Positions 8,341 through 17,889 of a stretch of 64,000 nt of DNA are shown here, in pieces. The stretch covers positions 1-64,000 of the forward strand of contig JAHBNG010000028.1 of NCBI GenBank assembly GCA_019217005.1, written 5' to 3'. Under the pieces are notes generated by a model that was not told where the DNA came from, ran no database searches, and saw only the letters and a program-made list of their open reading frames with translations. The first letter of the stretch is position 1; the number at the start of each line of letters is the position of its first letter. The position numbers and the translations under genes are program-made. Origin of the DNA: Chloroflexi bacterium TSY. GTDB lineage: Bacteria; Chloroflexota; Anaerolineae; Caldilineales; Caldilineaceae.

Positions 8341-9973
8341 GGGCAGGTTCAGAACAAGGGATGAGTTAGGTTTACAAAATTGAAATGGGCACGTTAAAAA
8401 GAGAATAGGTTAAAGAGCCAGTTGCTGTTGAGGCTGAAGAATGGCATCAAGGGCGTCAGCCAAAGAAGGGACATAGGAATCGGTAGCCAGTTCTAAGGGT
8501 GAGTGACCGGAGCGTTTGCCACGTGAGAAGGTGCGATGATTCCAAAAGAGCTGTAAAAGAGCGGCCAACCAATCGGGCAAAGAGCGATGGATTGCAAGAA
8601 AGGGCCTGAGCCAAGCATGAAAGGATTCAGCTAGAGAAGAAGCCCGATGGAAGCGATCCAGTGCATGCCAGAAGGCAAGAGCCATAGGCTGCAATGAGGG
8701 AGGGAAAAGCTGTTCAATGGGAAGTTGATGGTCATGGCGATAAGTCCAGAGGTGTGTGATGAAGGCTTCGTACTCAGGTGAGAGGTTCTGGCGGAGGGGA
8801 GCCAGGGATAGTTCCAGGCGACGGAGGGGAGCCAGCAATGTAGGTAGATTCTGCTGCAGTTGGGTGGCAAAGTGTGCAATTTCATCGCGGTTCATCTCCA
8901 TCATAAGTTGGGTGGCAGCCAGAATGGTTTGTTGCGCGGCATCTGTGTTGACAAGCTGCCCGGTCGGTGAAATCGGCTCCAGTGCCTGACGGACCGTTCG
9001 GAGAAGCCATGTCCAGTTCTCGTGCAAGTCAACTGCTGTCAGCACCGTTTGGTCGGCAACCTCGAGAGTCACTGTGCATTTGCGTGGTCGCCCAGGGCGA
9101 CGTGCAGGAGCAGTCTGCTCGTCCAACTCTTGCCAAGCTACGTCACGGTCGGTCATGGCCTGGTCCATTTCTCTCTCCAGACGTTGGGTGATTTTGGTGC
9201 CATTCTGCATTTGGTGAAAGAGGTCATAGGAGTGTGGCGCATTCATCCCCGCTGCCTTGGCTCCTGCCTGAATGCCCAAAGCCCCATCGGTCACCAAGTC
9301 ATCAAAGGTGATGCCTCGCTCGAGCAATTCGAGAAACTTCAACCCCCATGTTGTTTCATCTCGGGCATCGGCTGCTGAGATATTCAACAGCGCAAACGAT
9401 GCTCCGTCCACCACCGTCAGGCACGGTTGGTCGCCACAGAAAATTTCATCCGCTTCCCCCAACACCGGCAGCGTCGGCACCATGCTCTCATTGTACGCCG
9501 ATGCCAGTTCTCCAACTTCCGCCAGCGTCCCTTGGATGAATCCCACCGACCGCTCCACACCTAGCAGCAACCCCAACCCCCTTTGGATATCTCGTACGCT
9601 TCCTCGCAGCATCGGCAACACCGTTATGGTTCGTCGGATGAACGTCTCATCCACTTCGATCACATGGCTTTTCGGCTGCGGTCCTGGACTCACTGGCGAC
9701 AAGATCGCTTTCAGCGCCGCTTCACCGCTCTCTCAACTTATAGAGCCACGTTCGAGACACATTGTACGCCGTTGACAGTTCGCTCACTCTCCCCCACTCT
9801 CGATTCGGGTTGACAATGATAGGGGGTCTGTTCGATACTCTGACATTTAGAGGCTCCTTTTTGGCTATTTTGGTCTGAACACCCTTATTTTGCCTGAACA
9901 GGAGCCTCTTTCTCTAACCTATTCTCTTGTTAACGTACTCTCTTCTTTGTCAACCTATTTCTGAACCAGCCCC
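8341..9973 (-). mobile_element. decayed insertion sequence with element-B-like ends
   Basis: The DDE-type transposase frame is bracketed by imperfect inverted repeats. Outermost: GGGCAGGTTCAGAA at 8341 and, read inward from 9973, GGGGCTGGTTCAGAAATAGG. Inner: ACGTTAAAAAGAGAATAGG at 8391 and ACGTTAACAAGAGAATAGG read inward from 9936. The left end has about 13 extra bases between the two blocks. No clean target duplication is seen (TCATTCTT and GATTTCTT share only part). The outer ends match the ends of the small element B (GGGGTGGTTCAGAATTAGG). Confidence 0.7.
8410..9702 (-). pseudogene. DDE-type transposase, 5' end out of frame
   Basis: A 430-residue frame resembling the large unclassified (ISNCY/DUF6399-like) transposases: HVIEVDETF near residue 18, LTVVDGASFALLNIS, LVTDGALGIQ, a GRPRK linker, and the C-terminal ESFHAWLRPF with WNHRTFSRGKRSGHSP. 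An N-terminal helix-turn-helix segment (WGRVSELSTAYNVSRTWLYK) is encoded upstream at about 9733-9815 in another frame, and an ATG-led start at about 9847 in a third. Two single-base losses (near 9738 and in the C-run near 9818) would rejoin them. The gene is therefore probably inactive. Family assignment is by general resemblance only. Confidence 0.7.
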
Positions 9974-9996
9974 GATTTCTTCTTTTTTCAGTAGCA

Positions 9997-10084
9997 GCAA
10001 AAGTCGGGTACAAATTTTTCATGCAAACAGAGGGCTGCTCTAGGATTTCACCCCTTATGGTCATTTTTTGTACCCGACTTTTGC
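9997..10084. repeat. 88-bp inverted-repeat element
   Basis: Perfect 18-bp arms GCAAAAGTCGGGTACAAA (9997-10014) and its complement (10067-10084) enclose 52 bp. No coding content; a single copy in this window. Confidence 0.7.
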
Positions 10085-10355
10085 CGTAGCTGTTTTTTTT
10101 CGTTTGAGGAGTTTATTTTACTTAGCCTGTCTGGAAGTCTCATTCCTTTTCAGATCTTTTAATACACCTTCTGACAAGTGATGTGGCGAGCGGTAGGTGT
10201 ATTGTTCGGACGCTTCGTGACCTTTCTAAAGGAGATGGCTACGGTGTCCTCAAATACAGGCGGGGTACGAAGTCATCGAACCATACAGACGGATGGTGGG
10301 TGATGCGCAACTCGCCACATTGCTCCGTTCCGATCCATTAAGCATGCGTAGGTAC

Positions 10356-10445
10356 TAGGAATGAGAATTAAATTCAGTAAGTTGCGCATGTCATTCTCGA
10401 ATGAAACGAAGAATCTACGCGCAACTTGTTGAATTTTCGTTCCTA
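10356..10445 (+). repeat. family E repeat copy 1 (conserved core, unique stem)
   Basis: Core 10390-10416 (GTCATTCTCGAATGAAACGA then AGAATCT) lies between long imperfect arms (TAGGAATGA...AAGTTGCGC / GCGCAACTT...TCGTTCCTA). The core recurs at 43531, 22768 (reverse) and, diverged, 37950, but the stem sequences differ. The segment 10085-10355 holds no gene. Confidence 0.65.
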
Positions 10446-10477
10446 AATATCAAGCCAAGGCACACCAATACACGCAA

Positions 10478-10540
10478 AAGTTCAGCGTTCGCTAGAAAAC
10501 GATTCTATTGTTCGAAGTTTCAGCGGTGTCTCTATTAGCG
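10478..10540 (+). repeat. family D repeat copy 1 (partial)
   Basis: Matches the right half of the family D repeats at 18062 and 22852 (GATTCTATTGTTCGAAGTTT then CAGCGGTGTCTCTATTAG). It abuts the stop codon of the minus-strand lipoprotein gene, where it could serve in 3'-end formation. Confidence 0.55.
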
Positions 10541-11896
10541 CCCTTCTTGTATTTGGATCGTTGCCTGCTGTGGCGTCAATTCGCCTGACAACACAGCACT
10601 TTGAGCCAACTGTAGCCGCGATGCGAAGTCAGCAAAGGCAAGACCATTTGGTAAAGCAACTGCGACATCCAGTAATCTTTGAATAAATTCATCGTAAGGT
10701 TGATTGCTACGCCAAGTAGTAATTGCCCTCTGTTGAGTTGGTAATCGATGAGCGAATTGGCTCCATAAGCCCTGTATAGAGGGTTCGAGTAACGTTTGAA
10801 TCAACTCAAGAGCGAGAAGTCTACGATCCGGATGCTCTGTAAGAATAACAAAGAGCCAAGTGTGTCCAATGGCTATCGGCGCGCCTGAACGAGTCGGAAT
10901 CTGAGCAAATTCAATATTTTCTAATCGTTCTCGCTCATCAAGATATCGAGAGGTAGACGTGCTAACGAGAACGATATCTTCGTTTGAAAAGGCAGCCCAG
11001 ATTGTATTTAGATCGGAATCCTCGGCGTTGAATGACGGAATGATATTGCGTTCTCGACCTAACGTCAGAAAGTTAAATAGGCTGATTAGTGCTTCTTGAT
11101 TGCTTACGGTGCCATTAATGGTTAGTTGTCCACCTGCACTTACATATTGAGCCAAAAGCATTTCGTTGCTAAAGCCATTTTCTCCGTTCGCAGGGAAAAA
11201 ATAGGTGTTTTCTGACTCTAATAGAGTGAGCCAATCAGTTGGTAAATTTTTTCTCGAGAACTGTTGCTCTTGAGCCGTTTGCTCCTGGCCTGTTGCAGTC
11301 ACGTTTTGCTGTATAGATTTACGGTAAGCCATATGCAATAGATCTGCAGCATAGGGAATACCATAAATTTCATCCTTATATGTGGCTGTATTAAGGGCAA
11401 ATGGATACATGTCAACCAGCTCGGGAATTGCAGAACGATCTAATGGCTGGATTGATATGCTATCGACGAGTCGCCAAAGCTGTCTAGAGTCAACCACAAT
11501 TATGTCTGGTACAATGGCAGGGGCTACTTTGCGAGCACTTCGTACATAATCATAGATGTTGGCTTCACCCACTTCAGTTTTTATGTGAACCTCTAAACGC
11601 AATTCAGGATGCATTTGTTCAAATTGAGTATATGCGGTCGCTAAAACATCACCTGCTGCCGTTTCTAAATTGGGGGCCAGAAATTCTGGCAACCATATAA
11701 CTAATTCACTACTCCGAACACCAATCGCTGCCCCATTGCCGCTTGTTACTGTTTCTGTAATAACTTGGCTACGCTCTTCTCCCGGTATCGGTGTAACTTC
11801 AATCGGCTGAACCATACGATTACAACCAACTATAGCAAAAATGAGTAGAATTCCAATAATCTTGGGAATGAGTATTGTATAAGTCGAATGGGTCAT
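10535..11896 (-). CDS. extracellular solute-binding lipoprotein
   Basis: A probable family 1 extracellular solute-binding protein, anchored outside the membrane and feeding an ABC importer, probably for sugars or oligosaccharides. From the ATG at 11896 the product (453 residues) begins with a lipoprotein signal peptide: basic N-region, hydrophobic IIGILLIFAI and lipobox IVGC with the lipidated Cys at residue 25. The frame remains open up to 12079, but that start would bury the signal peptide at residue 60-85. Recognisable fold segments are ELVIWLPEF near the mature N-terminus, PDIIVVDSRQLWRLVDS, GIPYAADLLHMAYRKS and GAPIAIGHTWLFVI. No permease genes are adjacent, so partner and ligand are unknown. 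Confidence 0.75.
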   Translation of the reverse strand: MTHSTYTILIPKIIGILLIFAIVGCNRMVQPIEVTPIPGEERSQVITETVTSGNGAAIGVRSSELVIWLPEFLAPNLETAAGDVLATAYTQFEQMHPELRLEVHIKTEVGEANIYDYVRSARKVAPAIVPDIIVVDSRQLWRLVDSISIQPLDRSAIPELVDMYPFALNTATYKDEIYGIPYAADLLHMAYRKSIQQNVTATGQEQTAQEQQFSRKNLPTDWLTLLESENTYFFPANGENGFSNEMLLAQYVSAGGQLTINGTVSNQEALISLFNFLTLGRERNIIPSFNAEDSDLNTIWAAFSNEDIVLVSTSTSRYLDERERLENIEFAQIPTRSGAPIAIGHTWLFVILTEHPDRRLLALELIQTLLEPSIQGLWSQFAHRLPTQQRAITTWRSNQPYDEFIQRLLDVAVALPNGLAFADFASRLQLAQSAVLSGELTPQQATIQIQEGR

Positions 11897-12208
11897 CCTC
11901 TGGTGAAGTGACAAATCTATATTCAAGTCATTGAATACCGAGGCCTGAGTAGATTTGGACCAGAAATGGCGAGAGTTGCTTCTGTCTGTTGTAATATGAT
12001 TCATGATATAAAACGATCTCTTATGGGAGTGAATTGGCAAATCCAAAAATAGCCTTTTCGCAAAAGGTTGAAGATCCAAATTATAGCACAGTTGTTGCCC
12101 AAGAGCGTCGTTTGATCCAGTACTATCTCCACCAAAATTTACATACTGATTTATTGTTCACTGTTTACTTGCCACTGAAGGTTGCGCTGTGATACACTCG
12201 TATCTGCA

Positions 12209-13285
12209 ATGTTTATGCAAGATACAGATAGTGTTGTCTCATCATGGAGTATCTATGGCCATGACAATACTGTTCGCATGTTACACTCTTTAGCCTTGGG
12301 CAAAACGGGTCTGCATCATGCCTATCTATTCTTAGGACGCGAGCAGGTAGGAAAGCGTACAGTTGCTCATGCATTTGCTCAAGCGCTTCTTTGTACGAAT
12401 GCTACTCAAAGACCATGTAATAATTGCCGTTCATGTCGTTTAATGTTAAACGAGGCCCATCCTGATTTTCGGATCATCCAGCCCTTAAATCGAACTCACT
12501 CCATCGATCGTGCTTCTGGCATGTTACGCGTAGAGCAGGCCAGTGAGCTGACTCGAAATGCGTCTTTACATCCTTTGGAAGGTCAACATAAGGTCTTTTT
12601 ATTACAAGATATGCACAGGGCAAACGATAGCTTTGCTAATATGCACAGGGCAAACGATAGCTTTGCTAATAAGCTACTAAAAACGCTAGAGGAACCTCCT
12701 CAACATGTCTTGCTATTGTTAACAGCTCTCAGTCGAGCAAGTCTTTTGTCGACAATTGTGAGCCGCTGTCAGACGATTTCCTTGCATCCGATTGATTTTG
12801 CGACAATTGAAAAAGCCCTCATTGAAGAGTGGCAAGCGATCCCAGAACAGGCGCGAGTCTTTGCGCGTCTTGCTAATGGACGATTTGGGTGGGCCGTCAA
12901 GCAAATAGAGGATCCAAAGAACTGGGAGAGACGATTTGAGCAATTGGAGTTTCTATGGCAACTGTCATCCAGTGGACGGATTGACCGTCTTGCCTTTGCA
13001 GAACAGTTAGCCACCCGTAGAGATGATCAGCAACTGTTTTCTATGATACATCTGTGGTTGGCTTGGTGGCGAGATGTCATGTTAACGCAATCTGGTTGTG
13101 TAGATGCGTGTAGCAATGTTGACCAGAGAAGCGAGATTATTCGTCAGGCTCAGATTCTACAGCCATCCTGTGTGCAGAACTATATTCAGATCTTGAACCA
13201 AGTTGAAGGGTATTTGCAGCACACAACCAACCTGCGTCTCGTTTTAGACGTTCTTTTGCTACGATTACCCAAATTGCATCTTTAG
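12209..13285 (+). CDS. holB: DNA polymerase III delta' subunit
   Basis: AAA+ clamp-loader subunit delta', part of the complex that loads the sliding clamp. The Walker A-like GREQVGKRT, a four-cysteine zinc site (CTN...CNNCRSC), the Walker B-like KVFLLQDMHRA, NKLLKTLEEPP and sensor SRCQTISL are seen in order. An exact in-frame tandem duplication of MHRANDSFAN (DNA 12611-12640 and 12641-12670) adds ten residues between Walker B and the LLKTLEEPP helix. I chose the ATG at 12209; a TTG at 12182 is an alternative and no Shine-Dalgarno decides. ricT follows after 35 bp, the conserved holB-ricT pairing. Confidence 0.9.
   Translation: MFMQDTDSVVSSWSIYGHDNTVRMLHSLALGKTGLHHAYLFLGREQVGKRTVAHAFAQALLCTNATQRPCNNCRSCRLMLNEAHPDFRIIQPLNRTHSIDRASGMLRVEQASELTRNASLHPLEGQHKVFLLQDMHRANDSFANMHRANDSFANKLLKTLEEPPQHVLLLLTALSRASLLSTIVSRCQTISLHPIDFATIEKALIEEWQAIPEQARVFARLANGRFGWAVKQIEDPKNWERRFEQLEFLWQLSSSGRIDRLAFAEQLATRRDDQQLFSMIHLWLAWWRDVMLTQSGCVDACSNVDQRSEIIRQAQILQPSCVQNYIQILNQVEGYLQHTTNLRLVLDVLLLRLPKLHL
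12611..12670 (+). repeat. exact 30-bp tandem duplication inside holB
   Basis: Two identical 30-bp units, head to tail and in frame, each encoding MHRANDSFAN. No mismatch between units. Confidence 0.95.
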
Positions 13286-13320
13286 GTTCTGTTCCTTAAT
13301 CTATAAAAGAGACATAACGT

Positions 13321-14358
13321 ATGCATACTGTTGTTGGTGTACAATTCAAACCCGTCACAAAAATATACCATTTTGATGCAAATGAGCATCTCGATCTTGC
13401 CTATAAGGATTATGTAGTTGTTCAGACTGCAAAAGGGCAAGAAGTTGCTCAAGTTATCTATCCCCCTCATCATCTTGATGAGAAAGATGTGGTTGGTGAG
13501 ATAAAGAGCGTTGTCCGACGTGCCTCTGCCTGGGACATGGTGCAAAAAGACCTATGGATTCATAAAGAACGAGAAGCTGTCACGATCTGTCGGCGTAAAT
13601 CGCGGGAACACAAATTAGAGATTAAGATTGCACGCTGTGAGTATAATTTCACAGGTGGCCGTTTGCTCGTCTATTTTTCCGCCGAAAATCGTGTGGATTT
13701 TCGAGTATTGGTACGTGAACTGGCACGCATTTTCCGTACCCGTGTTGAGATGCGGCAAATTGGTATTCGTGATGAAGCTAAATTGTTGGATGGTGTAGGG
13801 AAATGTGGGCGGCAGTTATGTTGTACAAGCTGGCTACGAGAATTCACACCTGTAAGCATCCAAATGGCCAAAAATCAACAGTTGCCGTTAAATCCGGATG
13901 AGATTAGTGGTGTCTGTGGCCGTCTTCTCTGTTGCTTATCCTATGAAGATGCAACATACAAAGAACAAAATAAAAAGATGCCAAAACTTGGAGCCGAAGT
14001 CGTAACACCACAGGGCATTGGTCGTGTACGCCATGTTCATCCATTAAAAGAAACTGTGACAGTTATTCTTGAAAATCAGGTGTTTTCCGAGTTTTTAGTA
14101 TCTGATTTGATCCGTTCAAAAAGTGCAAGTGGGTCGAGTTGTAGCACGTGCGGTGGATGTACGGTCAAGCGGCGAGCACGAGCGGAAGAAGACAATGCCA
14201 AAGCGCAGCGTCGACGAAATAGCACACGTCGAAAAAATGATTCTGTTGATGAACCCATCAGCTCAGAACGTAAATCGAAAGACAGTTCCCCCTCCCGTTC
14301 CCAGAATCGTAGGCGTCGACGACGATCTCGATCCAACAACAGGAAATCTTCTCCGTAG
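13321..14358 (+). CDS. ricT: PSP1-domain protein RicT (YaaT)
   Basis: 345-residue PSP1-family protein. In Bacillus the RicT-RicA-RicF complex binds Fe-S clusters and assists RNase Y in mRNA maturation; rny is also present in this window (16-17.6 kb), so the same role is plausible. The diagnostic core is visible: RQIGIRDEAKLLDGVGKCGR, QLCCTSWL, PVSIQMAKNQ, LPLNPDEISGVCGRLLCCL, including the conserved cysteines. A Lys/Arg-rich disordered tail of about 70 residues (RRRRRSRSNNRKSSP end) is added and may contact RNA. It follows holB, the usual neighbour. Confidence 0.92.
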   Translation: MHTVVGVQFKPVTKIYHFDANEHLDLAYKDYVVVQTAKGQEVAQVIYPPHHLDEKDVVGEIKSVVRRASAWDMVQKDLWIHKEREAVTICRRKSREHKLEIKIARCEYNFTGGRLLVYFSAENRVDFRVLVRELARIFRTRVEMRQIGIRDEAKLLDGVGKCGRQLCCTSWLREFTPVSIQMAKNQQLPLNPDEISGVCGRLLCCLSYEDATYKEQNKKMPKLGAEVVTPQGIGRVRHVHPLKETVTVILENQVFSEFLVSDLIRSKSASGSSCSTCGGCTVKRRARAEEDNAKAQRRRNSTRRKNDSVDEPISSERKSKDSSPSRSQNRRRRRRSRSNNRKSSP

Positions 14359-14399
14359 GTTTTGTGGTATTTAAACTGAGCTTTGTCTGAATATATGGC

Positions 14400-14554
14400 G
14401 GGGTGGTTCATTTTAGGCGGACAATTAGGTTTACATTTTTGCAAAGAGAAAAGATGTTTATATTTTCTACTTTGAGCCATGCTCAGGCAGAAAATGACCT
14501 CATATAGATTTTTATCTATGTATCAAAAGTGTAAACCTAATTCTGAACTACCCC
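14400..14554 (-). mobile_element. element B copy 1 (155-bp MITE-like)
   Basis: Terminal inverted repeats GGGGTGGTTCA / TGAACTACCCC and perfect 8-bp target duplications TATATGGC (14392-14399, 14555-14562). Internal sequence is nearly identical to copies at 25498, 36314 and 45214. Inserted 41 bp after ricT. No gene content. Confidence 0.93.
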
Positions 14555-14563
14555 TATATGGCT

Positions 14564-14713
14564 TTGCTTTATCTGGTAGGGAGTGTGTCCCAAAGTGTAT
14601 AAATATAGCGGTTCTCTGACTGAGCAGGGTTCATTTACACACTTTGGGATACACACTCATTCGGGTAGAGCGACAGGAAAAACCTTGTTTTCATCACAAC
14701 CGCAGTATAGGAA
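14564..14713 (+). repeat. family F repeat with inserted palindrome G
   Basis: TTTGCTTTATCTGGTAG (14564-14580) and GAAAAACCTTGTTTTCATCA followed by CAACCGCAGTATAGG (14677-14711) match, in reverse, the 60-bp block at 27699-27758. Here they are separated by a 78-bp inverted repeat (14581-14658) whose arms are GAGTGTGTCCCAAAGTGT and ACACTTTGGGATACACACTC, absent from the other copy. Confidence 0.65.
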
Positions 14714-14848
14714 AAAGAACCCAATAAATAAAGGGAACCGTTACATTGTAAACGATTCCCCTATTTTATAGAATAGATTGTGTGGATAGATTAAAACAGA
14801 CAAAAGTTGTATTTTTGGCTCATCTACCGTGAATGTCTGCTAAGTCTT

Positions 14849-14922
14849 TATCCGAAAAGGTCTGTGACAATGCGCACTCACTGAAGTAAATTGTTGGGTT
14901 CACAATCACTTTTCGGATTGGT
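14849..14922 (+). repeat. family C repeat copy 1
   Basis: Inverted-repeat element beginning TTTATCCGAAAAGGTCTGTG and ending CAATCACTTTTCGGATTGG, with unpaired middle. Similar copies lie at 15075 and 54573. Confidence 0.6.
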
Positions 14923-15074
14923 TGTAAAAGCACTATCTTTCCGAACAACGTGTCATTTGCACACGTTTGGGAGATGAGCAATATTTTTTTTCAAACAAAC
15001 GCCCCAACCGATAAACGATGCTGTTACATGCTCAGGAATCAAGATAGAATAATTTGAACATAAGACCCTTCGAA

Positions 15075-15165
15075 GACTTAGTGCTTATCCAAAAAGTTCT
15101 GTGGCGATGTATTCTCACTCAAGAAGCTGGTCGGACTCACAACCACTTTTCGGATAGGTTCTTAG
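15075..15165 (+). repeat. family C repeat copy 2
   Basis: TAGTGCTTATCCAAAAAGTT...GTGGCGAT...CACTTTTCGGATAGG, closely matching the copy at 54573. It is bracketed by a further short inverted repeat CGAAGACTT / AAGTCTTCG (15071 and 15169). The remainder of 14723-15231 has no gene. Confidence 0.65.
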
Positions 15166-15231
15166 GAAAAGTCTTCGTTTCACCTGAGAATAACATGTCC
15201 AATTTATTGAATGCTCATTCCTGAACGATAT

Positions 15232-15564
15232 TTAACTTAGCAACTCAGCGGTCAATGCATGTCCATTACTTCCAATGATAGGTGGATCATACAAATTCTG
15301 AGGACGCTTATAGATTGCCATGCGAACCGCCGTACGTTCGCTTCCTTCAATCTCTACCTCTGTAAAACTAGGAACAATTGCTAAATCAATATTATCTTGT
15401 TCTAGATATCCCCGGGCAATTGCGATAGCTTTGACAGCCTGGTTGACTGCACTAGCACCAATTGCCTGCATTTCAGCATAACCCTGTTCACGCATGACAC
15501 CGGCGATTGCACCAGCTACAGCGGTTGAGCGAGATTGGGCAGAAACTTTAATGAGCTCAGCCAT
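15232..15564 (-). CDS. spoVS: stage V sporulation protein S-like (SpoVS)
   Basis: 110-residue SpoVS, an Alba-like small nucleic-acid-binding protein. The N-terminal signature (IKVSAQSRSTAVAGAIAGVM) and the middle block (IGASAVNQAVKAIAIARGYL) are intact. In Bacillus it affects sporulation timing; it is widespread in non-sporulating Chloroflexota and Deinococcus-Thermus, so a general regulatory role is likelier here. About 25 residues are added after the usual 86-residue domain. AAGGAG lies 8 nt before the ATG. It stands alone; 15565-16064 upstream shows no gene or strong signal. Confidence 0.92.
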   Translation of the reverse strand: MAELIKVSAQSRSTAVAGAIAGVMREQGYAEMQAIGASAVNQAVKAIAIARGYLEQDNIDLAIVPSFTEVEIEGSERTAVRMAIYKRPQNLYDPPIIGSNGHALTAELLS

Positions 15565-16064
15565 GATATTGAAACTCCTTAGTAGATCAACGAATTCCTG
15601 TACTAGTCAATGTAAATAATGATAAACTCGAAAGCTTTCGGTTCATCCACAATAGCATATGTCTCGAAGCATCTCGAATGTTACATAGATATACACCCAC
15701 TCACTATAAGATGAATTACCTATCCTATAACGAATCAATCGTTCGCTTATGCTATCGTTTCAGACAAACTTTAGTTGATACCAACCCATTCTATTCTAGT
15801 TGACGTCTGAATTTTTAAAAGGTTACGCTCGATTTATAATTAGTTTGGCTCATCTACTACAAATGTGTACTGACAATTACTTCGCCTTGGTAGAATAGTA
15901 CTTTGCACACACAAGAGGTAAGCGAATTGCTGACCAAAAGCGTACGAATGGGCTGAGACTTTCTGTGAACGGGTGGCACAGTTATCATTAAACACCTACC
16001 GAATAAAATACCAAAGAAACTGATATTGTAGTATTTCGATTTGCTTACAATTTATCTGTATACT

Positions 16065-17630
16065 TTACTTTGCATATTCAACCGATCTCGTTTCGCGTAC
16101 AACTGTAACACGAATTTGACCTGGATACTCCATATTGTCTTCAATCTTTTGGGCAATATTTTTACTAAGCTGGATTGATGCCATATCATCAACGCTTTCA
16201 GGCTGGACAATTACGCGTATTTCTCGCCCTGCTTGGATCGCATATGTATGGCTGACGCCGTCAAAGCTGTTTCCAATGTCTTCAAGAGCAGTGACTCGCT
16301 TGATATATGTTTCCAGACTCTCACGCCGCGCACCTGGTCGTGCACCACTAATGGCATCTGCCGCTGCAACAATGACAGCTTCGATCGTTTCTGGTTCGAC
16401 TTCTCCATGATGGCTGGCAATACAGTTGATGATTTGATCATTGACACCATATCGCTTAGCAATTTTCCCACCCACGATTGCATGGGGACCATCGATTTCA
16501 TGGCTAACGGCTTTGCCGATGTCATGGAGTAATCCCCCCAGTTGAGAAATTTTCACATTGGCATGTAGCTCGCTGGCGATAATCGCTGCGATATGAGATG
16601 TTTCAATTGCATGACTTAGCTGATTTTGCCCGTAGCTTGTACGGAATTTCAAGCGCCCCAGCAACTTGACGATCTCGCGATGTAGGCCATGTGTACTTGT
16701 TTCAATGATTGCCTGTTCGCCAGCCTCTTGTACGATCTGTTCGATCTCTTGCTGCGCTCTCTCCACTTCTTTTTCAATACGAGCAGGATGAATACGACCG
16801 TCTGTTACAAGCTTGCTTAAAGCCATGCGCGCAACTTCGCGGCGAATAGGGTCGAAGCTGCTGATAATAATAGCCTCTGGCGTATCGTCTACAACAAGAT
16901 CAACTCCGATCGCTTGTTCAATCGCACGGATATTGCGACCTTGTCTTCCGATGATACGTCCCTTCATTTCGTCGAATGGTAGACTAACACTACTAATGGC
17001 ATATTCAGATACGTGTTCACTTGCAATACGTTCAATTGCCAATGTAACGATTTCTCGTGCTCGACGATCTGCTTCCTCCGCAACCTCCGTCTCTACTTGA
17101 CGGATTGTGCGAGCCATCTCCTGCCGTGCTGTTTTTTCAACTTCTATTAATAAGGTTTGTCGAGCTTCGTCCTCAGTCATGTTTGCAATTTTTTGAAGCT
17201 CTGCTCTGAATTCTTCTTCCTTCTTATTAAGCTTGGATTCACGCTGGTCGAGTTTGCTATGACGCTGATTCAGGCGACGCTCTCGTTGTTCTGTTTGCTC
17301 GAAACGTTTCTCTACTGTCTCTCGACGACTTTGTAATCGAGCTTCAGTTCGATCAAGTTCCTTACGCCGTCGATTTTGCTCTTTCTCAAAAGAGTTTCGC
17401 TGTTGAACCTCCTCTTCTTTTAGCGTTAGGCGTTGTTGTTTTACTTGTGTTTCAGCTTCTGCTATTATGCGCTTGGCACGTTCTTCGGCGCTTTGATATA
17501 GGTCCTCTTGGCGTTTTTTCTCCATCTCTATGCCAGACTGACGACCGCGGTTATGAGCGACGAACCCGGCGATGCCAGCACCAACAATTGTAAATAAAAC
17601 GATCAAAATGATCGCTATTCCTGCATCCAT
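16065..17630 (-). CDS. rny: ribonuclease Y
   Basis: 521-residue membrane-anchored endoribonuclease that starts mRNA decay. In order: an N-terminal membrane helix (GIAIILIVLFTIVGAGIAGF, residues 3-22), a long coiled coil rich in Glu/Arg/Gln (about 30-190), a KH domain (GRIIGRQGRNIRAIEQ), and an HD domain with LLHDIGKAVSHE and the downstream ASHHGEVEPETIEAVIV. Length is typical (510-525). It lies 562 bp downstream of recA on the same strand with a terminator between, so the two are probably separate units. Functional link with RicT encoded 2 kb away. Confidence 0.97.
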   Translation of the reverse strand: MDAGIAIILIVLFTIVGAGIAGFVAHNRGRQSGIEMEKKRQEDLYQSAEERAKRIIAEAETQVKQQRLTLKEEEVQQRNSFEKEQNRRRKELDRTEARLQSRRETVEKRFEQTEQRERRLNQRHSKLDQRESKLNKKEEEFRAELQKIANMTEDEARQTLLIEVEKTARQEMARTIRQVETEVAEEADRRAREIVTLAIERIASEHVSEYAISSVSLPFDEMKGRIIGRQGRNIRAIEQAIGVDLVVDDTPEAIIISSFDPIRREVARMALSKLVTDGRIHPARIEKEVERAQQEIEQIVQEAGEQAIIETSTHGLHREIVKLLGRLKFRTSYGQNQLSHAIETSHIAAIIASELHANVKISQLGGLLHDIGKAVSHEIDGPHAIVGGKIAKRYGVNDQIINCIASHHGEVEPETIEAVIVAAADAISGARPGARRESLETYIKRVTALEDIGNSFDGVSHTYAIQAGREIRVIVQPESVDDMASIQLSKNIAQKIEDNMEYPGQIRVTVVRETRSVEYAK

Positions 17631-17752
17631 AAGCTAATTCCTCATTTGTCGGGCTTCTTGATTCGCTTATCGACCAAAGCATATAAATCAGTGGCTTCTA
17701 GACCAAACACCACTGGTGCATGTGCTTTCACTGATGAGCTATTTATTGATAT

Positions 17753-17782
17753 AAAAAAACGCTGTAGCGAACGCCACAGCGT
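17753..17782 (-). terminator. intrinsic terminator between recA and rny
   Basis: On the minus strand, ACGCTGTGGC / GCTACAGCGT (one mismatch, 4-nt loop) is followed by a run of seven T. It would terminate recA-side transcription and lies 123 bp before the rny start. Confidence 0.8.
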
Positions 17783-17889
17783 AATGGAAGTGTTTATCTC
17801 CAAATGAAATGACGAAATGCATGCACTCTAGCAGGCAATTTCCTCGATTCTTCGGAAGATATCTACACAGTTATTTTGCGTTCAATTTG

